NCBI GenBank assembly: GCA_900766125.1 | Contig: CAAFUD010000184.1 | Location: forward strand, 1-5,423 | Length of the DNA stretch: 5,423 nt | Origin: an uncultured Veillonella sp. | GTDB lineage: Bacteria; Bacillota; Negativicutes; Veillonellales; Veillonellaceae | Reading direction: 5' to 3' | Part shown: positions 1-5,423 of the stretch, in pieces | Position numbering within the stretch: the stretch's first letter is position 1 | Layout of the letters: each line of letters opens with the position of its first letter | Notes under the pieces: generated by a model | Told to the model about the DNA's origin: nothing | Seen by the model: the letters and a program-made list of their open reading frames with translations, nothing else | The model's database searches: none | Program-made: the position numbers and the translations under genes

Positions 1-2
1 TA

Positions 3-812
3 AGTGAAAAATTGTCTAATACTAATAATATTGTACATATCAATAATAATCCTTTACTAGAAATGTATATGCCTAATGATAAAATCTCTGAATTGATCGT
101 ATCTGATAATCAAAAGATTAAAATTAATCGTATACTTGAAGAGTTTAAGAATCGTGATAAACTACAAGCTTATGGTTTGTCTAATCGTCGCAAAATTTTA
201 TTGGAAGGGGCTCCTGGCACAGGAAAAACTTTTACCGCTTCTGTAATTGCATCTGAACTAAAAATTCCTTTGTTTGTCGTACAAATGGATAAAATCGTTA
301 CCAAATTTATGGGAGAAACGAGTGCAAAACTAAGACTTGTTTTTGAAGACATTAAAAAGACTATGGGCGTCTATTTCTTTGATGAATTTGATGCAATAGG
401 CGCTAATCGAAGTTTAGATAACGAGGTTGGTGAAGCAAGACGAATACTAAATTCATTTTTACAATTTATAGAACAAGATGACTCTAATAGTATTATTATT
501 GCTGCGACTAATAATCATAGACTACTAGACCAAGCATTATTTAGACGGTTCGATGATGTGATTCATTATGCAATGCCTGAAGATGATGAAATCAGAGCTA
601 TTTTTGAAAAGAAGCTAGTAAAAAAATACTATACAGGGGAGATAAATATATCATTAATAGAGGCAGCTAAGGGATTAAGCCAATCTGAAATTATTAGTGC
701 TTGTGACGATTGTTTTAAATCAGCTATCCTATATAACAAACAATTTAATGAAGCTGATTTAATTGCTGTTATGAAAGATAAAGGCTTATACTCTCGAATC
801 ATGGAGGCTTAG
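3..812 (+). CDS. ietA: AAA+ ATPase of an IetAS-type defence pair (5' end outside window)
   Basis: This is a cytoplasmic AAA+ ATPase that probably controls or feeds the subtilisin-like protease encoded just downstream. Counting residues from the TTG at 12, it shows Walker A GAPGTGKT (66-73, Lys72), Walker B VYFFDEFDAIG (Asp124, Glu125), sensor 1 Asn167 in AATNN, the arginine pair FRRFD (Arg178-Arg179) and a lid helix with GLSQSEI from 221. The stretch around KFMGETSAKLRLVF and LNSFLQFIEQDDS is typical of IetA and related single-domain SpoVK-like AAA proteins. The frame is open to the window edge, TTG is a weak start without a visible ribosome binding site, and IetA proteins as I remember them carry some 70 extra residues before the PLLxxxY motif. 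I therefore infer that the true start lies upstream of the window. The stop is TAG at 810-812. IetA was described as the antitoxin-like partner of IetS; whether it restrains or activates the protease here is inference. Confidence 0.9.
   Translation, partial: SEKLSNTNNIVHINNNPLLEMYMPNDKISELIVSDNQKIKINRILEEFKNRDKLQAYGLSNRRKILLEGAPGTGKTFTASVIASELKIPLFVVQMDKIVTKFMGETSAKLRLVFEDIKKTMGVYFFDEFDAIGANRSLDNEVGEARRILNSFLQFIEQDDSNSIIIAATNNHRLLDQALFRRFDDVIHYAMPEDDEIRAIFEKKLVKKYYTGEINISLIEAAKGLSQSEIISACDDCFKSAILYNKQFNEADLIAVMKDKGLYSRIMEA
803..807 (+). promoter_or_regulatory. Ribosome binding site GGAGG for the protease gene
   Basis: A perfect GGAGG lies inside the last codons of the ATPase gene, 14 bases before the ATG at 822. 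The spacing is longer than the usual 5-10 bases, but no better site is visible. Its position in the upstream gene suggests translational coupling of the two genes. Confidence 0.55.
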
Positions 813-821
813 AACGTAAGA

Positions 822-3284
822 ATGGAGAAGGCAAATATTTTTCTAAGTAACACTAAAGAATCGATGCCATATAAAACAACAAAAAAGCCACGTGTGACAC
901 ACAACTATCCTCACCTAGATCGACCTTTAGAGCATGTACGTAAATTAAAGCAAGAGTTAGATTCGATTGTTAAAACTACCATTACTTCACAACAAGTTGC
1001 CGCTATAAAGGAAAAGGATGGTTTTTATCTCGATGTATCCGGTCAACAGGGATATGAGTTAAACTATAAATCTTTAGCAGATGAAAGAGCGGGTATACAA
1101 TTATTAAATATTCAGTCAAAGGATGACTTAACAAAGGCTACTGTATTTGTGCCAAAAAATAAAGTATCTAATTTAATTCGCAAATTTGATAAATTTGAGT
1201 CTACCATAGGCATTGGTGATAAGCCTAAAAATAATGATTTAGTTAGAAGCATTGATACCATTAGGGAAGCGGATGTAGCGTCCTTCTGGCAGGGACCGCA
1301 TGAAAATATTCCTACATCAGATATTCGAGTTTGGTGTGAAGTTTGGTTAACTACGGAGAAACAAAATGATAGTGATGTGCTTATTGAGTTTCAATCATTA
1401 TTAGACGAATTCAATATAGCATATAAAGATGAGCATATTACTTTTCCTGAACGAATTGTTATGTTGATTCTAGTGAATTATAATGATTTAGTTGCTTTGT
1501 TACAATGCTCTAAGTATATTGCAGAATTGAATAAGTGCGAGGAACCTAATTCTTTCTTCATTAAGGAATCTTTAACGGCGCAGTATGATTGGGTCGATGA
1601 TATAAAAAATCGTTTACAACCTGAGGATAGTAATGCCAGAATATGTTTATTAGATACTGGTGTCTCTAGTGCACATCCATTGCTTGAACCGTTCATACAT
1701 GAACAGGATATTCATACTGTTTTTGATGATGGTGATGTAAGTGATTCTGATGGTCATGGTACAGGTATGGCAGGTGTAGCACTATATCATGATTTAAATC
1801 AATCGTTATTATCTCACGATACTATTAGTATTCCTTATAGAATTGAAAGCTCTAAAATCTTAAGAAATCAGAAAAATGATCCGGAGTTATATGGTGCTAT
1901 TACAGCCCAAGGGATTCTTTTTAATGAAATTGAAAATCCTGATAAGGATAGATCTATTTGTATGGCCGTAACAACTGATGCTACTGATGGACATCCCACA
2001 TCTTGGTCGGGGGCTATTGATGAGATTATAGCAGGTGTTAATATATTTGGGGCGGATAATGAAGATAAACGTCTAATGCTTATCAGTGCTGGAAATGTTA
2101 AATTATCTGAATTTCGAGATATAAAGTATCCTGATGTTAATATCAATTCTTACGTACAAAACCCTGGGCAATCTTGGAATGCATTAACAGTTGGAGCATA
2201 TAATTCTAAAATTCAAATTGATGATACTGATTTTTTAGGCTATCATCCAGTTGCAGATATTGGTGAATTATCTCCTTATAGTAGTACATCAGTTTTATGG
2301 GATAATAAATGGCCTATTAAACCTGAAATTCTAATGGATGGTGGGAATATAGTTTATCAAGATAATTTTTATAGTAATTGTGATGACTTATCCCTCTTAA
2401 CAACTAATTATAAGTTATCTGAAAATTTATTTTCTACTATTTGGGCAACGAGTGCTGCAACAGCTCAAGCCAGTAAATTATCTGCAGAAATATACTGTAA
2501 ATATCCTAATGCATGGCCTGAGACAATACGTGCTTTAATGGTGCATTCTGCTAGATGGACTGATAAGATGAAACAACAGTTTTTACCACCTGAGTCCCCT
2601 AAAAAAAGTGATATTCGTGTTTTGTTACGAACCTGTGGGTATGGCATTCCCAATCTAGAACGAGCGGTATCTTGTAAAAATAATTATGTTAATATGATTA
2701 TCGAAGAAGAATTACAGCCTTTTGATTATGATAACCGTGTTGTAACTAATGAACTTCATATTCATAAATTACCTTGGCCCAAAGAAGTGTTAGAATCATT
2801 AGGTGATGAAGAGGTCGAGTTACGAGTTACGTTGTCATACTATATTGAACCGAGTCCAGGTCATATAGGTTGGAAAGATAAATATACGTACCAATCTTGT
2901 GGGCTGCGCTTTGAACTTAAAAATAGTATGGAATCACTTGATGACTTTAAAAAACGGATAAATGAAATTGCAAGAGCTGAAGATCCAAATTGGCGTAATG
3001 AATTAGGAAAATCTGCATCATGGTATTTGGGGACTAATAATAGAAATGTTGGCTCTATACATTCTGATTTTATGTGTGTACCTGCTGTCGATTTATCAAA
3101 TGCAAATGATATAGCCGTATATCCTGTTGGTGGTTGGTGGAAAAATCGTAAACGTTTAAAGAGATATTATGATAAAATCCGTTACTCCTTAATTATTTCA
3201 TTGAGTACAAAAGAGACCGAAGTAGATCTTTATACACCGATTGTCGCAGAGATTCAAAATCCTATTGCTGTACCAATAATTTAA
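822..3284 (+). CDS. ietS: Subtilisin-like (S8) serine protease of an IetAS-type defence pair
   Basis: This is a large cytoplasmic-type S8 serine protease of 820 residues with no signal peptide or membrane segment. The catalytic triad is Asp278 (LLDTGV), His312 (DGHGTGMAG) and Ser544 (WATSAATA), with the oxyanion-hole Asn425 in ISAGN. About 270 residues precede the protease fold, including a PYK...HLDRP segment near 17-34 that resembles the start of IetS proteins. Between His and Ser lie IESSKIL, the NDPELYG region and DGHPTSWSGAID, which I recall as family features. The C-terminal 200 residues form a probably beta-rich domain with GSIHSD (744-749), YPVGGWW (767-773) and VDLYTP (801-806), again as in IetS. 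The gene starts 9 bases after the ATPase stop and in the same frame, so the two are one operon. The family was described as the toxic component of a stability module on pTiC58 and as half of an anti-phage system; its substrate is unknown to me. The nucleophile loop reads ATS rather than the usual GTS, but the triad is complete, so I expect an active enzyme. Confidence 0.92.
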   Translation: MEKANIFLSNTKESMPYKTTKKPRVTHNYPHLDRPLEHVRKLKQELDSIVKTTITSQQVAAIKEKDGFYLDVSGQQGYELNYKSLADERAGIQLLNIQSKDDLTKATVFVPKNKVSNLIRKFDKFESTIGIGDKPKNNDLVRSIDTIREADVASFWQGPHENIPTSDIRVWCEVWLTTEKQNDSDVLIEFQSLLDEFNIAYKDEHITFPERIVMLILVNYNDLVALLQCSKYIAELNKCEEPNSFFIKESLTAQYDWVDDIKNRLQPEDSNARICLLDTGVSSAHPLLEPFIHEQDIHTVFDDGDVSDSDGHGTGMAGVALYHDLNQSLLSHDTISIPYRIESSKILRNQKNDPELYGAITAQGILFNEIENPDKDRSICMAVTTDATDGHPTSWSGAIDEIIAGVNIFGADNEDKRLMLISAGNVKLSEFRDIKYPDVNINSYVQNPGQSWNALTVGAYNSKIQIDDTDFLGYHPVADIGELSPYSSTSVLWDNKWPIKPEILMDGGNIVYQDNFYSNCDDLSLLTTNYKLSENLFSTIWATSAATAQASKLSAEIYCKYPNAWPETIRALMVHSARWTDKMKQQFLPPESPKKSDIRVLLRTCGYGIPNLERAVSCKNNYVNMIIEEELQPFDYDNRVVTNELHIHKLPWPKEVLESLGDEEVELRVTLSYYIEPSPGHIGWKDKYTYQSCGLRFELKNSMESLDDFKKRINEIARAEDPNWRNELGKSASWYLGTNNRNVGSIHSDFMCVPAVDLSNANDIAVYPVGGWWKNRKRLKRYYDKIRYSLIISLSTKETEVDLYTPIVAEIQNPIAVPII

Positions 3285-3332
3285 TATTGATAAATTATAT
3301 ACACATATTAGAAGCGTATATTTGTTAAATGG

Positions 3333-3394
3333 CTCTATGTTAAATGTTGGATTGATAAGTGATATGTCATCGTAATGTTTAGCATAGAGTTTTT
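3333..3394 (+). terminator. Rho-independent terminator after the ATPase-protease operon
   Basis: CTCTATGTTAAA (3333-3344) pairs with TTTAGCATAGAG (3378-3389) with a single G-U pair, and UGUU/AAUG extends the stem to about 16 pairs. Five T residues follow at once (3390-3394). The 25-base loop holds a small TGA/TCA hairpin. It lies about 50 bases after the protease stop. The large loop is atypical, but the stem and T run fit well. Confidence 0.72.
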
Positions 3395-3473
3395 ATATGA
3401 ATGTTTTTACTCTGTTTTGCCAGTCCTCTTTATGATGATGTGCATGGTTGTTTTTGTTTATTTTCGCAACTAA
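3375..3473 (+). pseudogene. C-terminal remnant of a paralogue of the downstream membrane protein
   Basis: A 32-codon frame runs from ATG 3375 to TAA 3471-3473. From 3405 it reads FYSVLPVL, then a wholly hydrophobic stretch ending in FRN and stop. The intact gene at 3532-3915 ends with FYSVIPIL, then a hydrophobic stretch ending in GGN. The distance from FYSV to the stop is 22 residues here and 23 there, and the nucleotide sequences also match partly. I infer that this is the last transmembrane helix of a second, otherwise lost copy. The codons before 3405 do not match the paralogue, the ATG sits in the 3' arm of a terminator, and no ribosome binding site is visible, so it is probably not translated. 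The alternative is a chance likeness between hydrophobic tails, but the shared FYSVxPxL start makes this less likely. Confidence 0.6.
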
Positions 3474-3483
3474 ATAATAAGAT
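3454..3483 (+). promoter_or_regulatory. Possible sigma-70-type promoter for the 127-residue membrane protein
   Basis: TTGTTT (3454-3459) and TAAGAT (3478-3483) are spaced by 18 bases, about 48 bases before the start codon. Such matches are common by chance in AT-rich DNA. The terminator upstream makes a separate promoter in this gap plausible. Confidence 0.25.
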
Positions 3484-3521
3484 ATTACTATTGGATAAAA
3501 ATAAGCTCTAATTACTTTAAT

Positions 3522-3525
3522 GGAG
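3522..3525 (+). promoter_or_regulatory. Ribosome binding site GGAG that decides the start at 3532
   Basis: Three in-frame ATG codons lie close together at 3520, 3526 and 3532. GGAG at 3522-3525 overlaps the first and directly abuts the second, but stands 6 bases before the third, which is the ideal distance. The start at 3532 is therefore preferred. Confidence 0.7.
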
Positions 3526-3531
3526 ATGCAT

Positions 3532-3915
3532 ATGAAGCTAGGTCTTTCACTATTCTTACTATGTTTATACTGTCTATATTTTATCAGAAATCCTTATTTT
3601 GTATTAGATCGGGAACAGATTAAACGAACTAAAACCATGTTATATACTGAAATAGGAATAGGCTGTTTAGCTTTTATTCTTATTAATGTTCCGTATGATG
3701 GTGATAATTTAATTCATCTTTTAGCCGTTATAGGCATATTAAATTGGGGCTTAGAATTATATCTAAGAATTTTAGCTGTTAAAGGTGATTCTTCACTTGC
3801 TTTAGAGAATAAGCCTATGCTTATAAAAAAAGCAAAAAAAGATTTTTATTCCGTAATACCTATATTAGTTATATTTGCACTAATAATTATTTTTAATGTT
3901 ATGGGTGGTAATTGA
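3532..3915 (+). CDS. Small four-helix membrane protein of unknown function
   Basis: This is a 127-residue integral membrane protein that I do not recognise. Hydrophobic segments lie at about 2-18, 37-53, 60-82 and 105-124. The loop at 19-36 (Arg19, Arg27, Lys31, Arg32, Lys34) and the loop at 83-104 (seven Lys, with a KKAKK run) are strongly basic. By the positive-inside rule both loops are cytoplasmic and both ends of the protein face outward. No catalytic or metal-binding motif is visible. The start at 3532 is chosen for its ribosome binding site; the ATG at 3520 would add four residues. A terminator separates it from the protease operon upstream, and a strong hairpin follows it, so it is probably transcribed alone. 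A fragment of a related copy lies just upstream. Small membrane proteins in decaying tandem arrays are sometimes immunity proteins, but no toxin is visible here and I do not assign that role. Confidence 0.8.
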   Translation: MKLGLSLFLLCLYCLYFIRNPYFVLDREQIKRTKTMLYTEIGIGCLAFILINVPYDGDNLIHLLAVIGILNWGLELYLRILAVKGDSSLALENKPMLIKKAKKDFYSVIPILVIFALIIIFNVMGGN

Positions 3916-3946
3916 AATACGTATGACTTTTTACAATTGATAATGT

Positions 3947-4051
3947 AAAAGGACTAGTATCAAAATAAAACATAGGATGAAATTTAAATACGTAGCAGAT
4001 AGTTGATAATCTAAAATCAACTATCTGCTATTATAGTACCTTTTTATTTTT
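3947..4051 (+). terminator. Nested double hairpin, probable terminator of the membrane protein gene
   Basis: TAGCAGATAGTTGAT (3993-4007) and ATCAACTATCTGCTA (4016-4030) form a perfect 15-bp stem with an 8-base loop. A T-rich tract (TTTTTATTTTT, 4041-4051) starts ten bases later. The bases in between, with the first four Ts, can also pair with an upstream segment: AAAAGGACTA (3947-3956) with TAGT-CCTTTT (4034-4044), with one bulged A at 4038. Either the inner hairpin or the whole nested structure could end transcription. The minus strand shows no matching T run, so it acts in one direction. Confidence 0.7.
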
Positions 4052-4130
4052 GTATGTATATTGTTTTTATAAAATATACAGTTTACAATTTAATTAAGAA
4101 TAAGTTAATATATTTTTTAGTTTAATCTGG

Positions 4131-4161
4131 TTGTGATTGAGATATTTCGACAAAGCATAAT
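4131..4161 (+). promoter_or_regulatory. Weak promoter candidate for the 331-residue anchored protein
   Basis: TTGTGA (4131-4136) and CATAAT (4156-4161) are 19 bases apart in a very AT-rich leader, 45 bases before the start codon. The spacing is longer than ideal, so this is only a candidate. A promoter is expected somewhere between the terminator and 4207. Confidence 0.2.
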
Positions 4162-4206
4162 AGGGCTATTGTTAAGTTTTATTATTTAGCTTGGTAGAGA
4201 GTTTAT

Positions 4207-5202
4207 ATGAAAAAAAGTTCAAAATTCTATGCAATAATTATTCTTATTGTAGCTCTTTTAGTGATGATTGGTTATTATTTGTATAATAATCAGCAAAAAA
4301 ATCTTGATATGAATTTACAAGGGAGTTTAATACGATTAGATTCTCATGTTTTAACTGTTTATAATGTGAGAAATTTTAATGAATATGAGACTATTGATCT
4401 TCATTCCATTGCTAAAAAATTCGATTCAACTATAAGGTATGTTGCTTATAATAATGAGGCTTTATACTTGTTATTAGAAGAGAAGAATCATACTTGGAGC
4501 ATTTTATGTATTACTAATAATGCTATGGATTTATATGCTTTACCTATAATTGAAAATGATGCGAAACGATATCAGATTGTGTTGGATAAAGATAACATAT
4601 TAGTTATTATGAACCAAAAAATATATCAATCAGAAAGAGAAAAGTTTGCATTTCACTTAGTTAGTCAAGAGTTTTCATATAAAAATCAGTTTATATTCTC
4701 ACCATCTTTATATGGATATGTTTATATGGATAGTTCTAATGTTGTAAGAAATCTTCAAAATACTGTTAATCTTATCTCTTTAGATTCATATTCGACATAT
4801 AATGGCATTATTAACAGTTCATATCTTGTATTAACTAGAATGCCTGAGAAGAAAAGATTTGGAGAAATATATGATTTAAATACTGGTGAATATCGAAAAC
4901 TGACTAAAGGTCCATTATATAACTTTGGGAGTGTTGGTGATGTTGTGTTGTTGGAAATAGAGTCAGATAATGGAGAACCTGACTTTTTTGCTCCTAATTT
5001 GTTAGTTAATCCTAGTCGATATAGCAATCATATTACAGATTATGAACCTTTCTTTTATGATGTAAAAAATGATGTGATTATAAAGCTTCCAGAAGGTATA
5101 TATACTCGTGCTTTAGATCAGTCAATAACTTATCAGTCAGAAGAATTTAATAGAAAGGCGTTACAACAATTAAAAATGTTGTGTGAAAGTAGTCATAATT
5201 AG
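4207..5202 (+). CDS. Membrane-anchored extracytoplasmic protein of unknown function
   Basis: This 331-residue protein begins with a basic tip (MKKSSK) and one hydrophobic segment at about 7-25, followed by YLYNNQQK. There is no lipobox cysteine and no clear AxA cleavage site, so I infer a signal anchor with the body of the protein outside the membrane. The rest consists of short alternating hydrophobic strands broken by turns rich in Asn, Asp and Gly. Phrases such as EIYDLNTGEYRKLTKGP (near 220-236) and FFYDVKNDVIIKLPEG (near 283-298) look like blades of a beta-propeller, but I cannot count repeats with confidence. No catalytic motif is visible. The start ATG has only a degenerate site (AGAGAG, 4196-4201) 5 bases upstream, and no better start lies nearby. 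It follows a terminator and has its own AT-rich leader, so it is probably monocistronic. I do not recognise the family. Confidence 0.8.
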   Translation: MKKSSKFYAIIILIVALLVMIGYYLYNNQQKNLDMNLQGSLIRLDSHVLTVYNVRNFNEYETIDLHSIAKKFDSTIRYVAYNNEALYLLLEEKNHTWSILCITNNAMDLYALPIIENDAKRYQIVLDKDNILVIMNQKIYQSEREKFAFHLVSQEFSYKNQFIFSPSLYGYVYMDSSNVVRNLQNTVNLISLDSYSTYNGIINSSYLVLTRMPEKKRFGEIYDLNTGEYRKLTKGPLYNFGSVGDVVLLEIESDNGEPDFFAPNLLVNPSRYSNHITDYEPFFYDVKNDVIIKLPEGIYTRALDQSITYQSEEFNRKALQQLKMLCESSHN

Positions 5203-5293
5203 TAGATTGAAGAATTGATATTTTCGTACTATTAAAGCAAGCTTTATATTTGATTAACGAATTTGAGTGAGATTACATGAGCAAGTAGAGACT

Positions 5294-5322
5294 TTGCTTT
5301 TGCTAGACTCTAAAAGTATTAC
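5294..5322 (+). promoter_or_regulatory. Possible promoter before the short terminal ORF
   Basis: TTGCTT (5294-5299) and TATTAC (5317-5322) are spaced by exactly 17 bases. Transcription would begin about at the ribosome binding site of the short ORF, which leaves almost no leader. This makes the call weak. Confidence 0.18.
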
Positions 5323-5338
5323 GTCATATGGAGTAATC

Positions 5339-5416
5339 ATGGAAATATATAAGAATCTAAAGTCTAAGTTTAATCAATTGTCTTTTAGAGTTCGTTTGAT
5401 ACTAATCGTACATTAG
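5339..5416 (+). pseudogene. 25-codon ORF, possible broken start of a sensor kinase-like gene
   Basis: ATG 5339 follows a good GGAG (5330-5333) at 5 bases and opens a frame of 25 codons that ends at TAG 5414-5416. The peptide begins MEIYKNLKSKFNQ and continues LSFRVRLILIVH. An amphipathic basic start followed by SxRxRLxLI is how many sensor histidine kinases begin just before their first membrane helix. I infer that this may be the 5' remnant of such a gene, cut by a nonsense change, a frameshift or a recombination junction. It could also be a real small membrane-associated peptide, or chance. Only seven bases follow the stop in the window, so the rest of the gene cannot be examined. Confidence 0.35.
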
Positions 5417-5423
5417 AGAAGCA

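Noticed and set aside
4..60. GTG at 4 as a possible start codon
   Set aside because: It is in a different frame from the ATPase and meets a stop at codon 19; it encodes nothing recognisable.
1478..2653. Antisense ORFs on the minus strand inside the protease gene (for example 1868-2146)
   Set aside because: They lie opposite conserved protease sequence, have no ribosome binding site and show no family features.
3295..3335. Repeat of GTTAAATG (3324-3331 and 3339-3346) and a 6-bp ATATAC/GTATAT inverted repeat
   Set aside because: Both are short and expected by chance in DNA this AT-rich; no array or spacing pattern follows.
3977..4006. Short frame MKFKYVADS after the 127-residue gene
   Set aside because: It is nine codons long, has no convincing ribosome binding site and runs into the terminator hairpin.
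4755..5027. Minus-strand ORF of 90 codons inside the anchored protein gene
   Set aside because: It is a shadow of the + strand frame, which has the better start, a membrane anchor and consistent composition.
5233..5246. Palindrome TAAAGC-AA-GCTTTA after the 331-residue gene as a terminator or operator
   Set aside because: The stem is AT-rich with a two-base loop and no T run follows. No terminator for this gene can be supported.
5275..5300. AGCAAG...CTTTGCT hairpin with following TTTT as a terminator
   Set aside because: Only five or six weak pairs form, and the T run is interrupted almost at once.

Overview
The window is visibly AT-rich and carries a mix of accessory genes, all on the + strand. 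Codon choice (many AAT, ATA, TTA and AGA codons), GGAG-type ribosome binding sites and U-tract terminators suggest a low-GC Firmicute in the broad sense. The codon style and the look of the small membrane proteins made me think of a Negativicute such as Veillonella, but nothing in the window proves this.

Positions 3-3284 hold a two-gene operon: an AAA+ ATPase whose 5' end runs off the window, and an 820-residue subtilisin-like (S8) serine protease 9 bases downstream. Sequence motifs and gene order match the IetA/IetS pair. That pair was first described on the Agrobacterium plasmid pTiC58 as a toxin-antitoxin-like stability and incompatibility module, and was later reported as an anti-phage defence system. 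All Walker, sensor and arginine-finger residues of the ATPase and the full Asp/His/Ser triad of the protease are present, so the system looks intact apart from the window edge. A hairpin terminator (3333-3394) closes the operon.

Positions 3375-3915 hold a 127-residue four-helix membrane protein of unknown function. Just upstream of it, a short ORF encodes what looks like the C-terminal helix of a second copy of the same protein (FYSVLPVL against FYSVIPIL, with nearly the same distance to the stop). This suggests a tandem array that has partly decayed. A 15-bp perfect hairpin, inside a second 10-bp stem, follows the intact gene.

Positions 4207-5202 encode a 331-residue protein with one N-terminal membrane anchor and a probably extracytoplasmic, beta-rich domain; I do not recognise its family. 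The last 220 bases contain only a 25-codon ORF with a good ribosome binding site. Its C-terminal half resembles the start of a sensor histidine kinase, so it may be a broken gene start.

The ATPase and protease clearly work together. The two membrane-protein loci have their own terminators or leader regions and show no evident link to the defence pair. Overall this looks like a defence or accessory island rather than a core operon.
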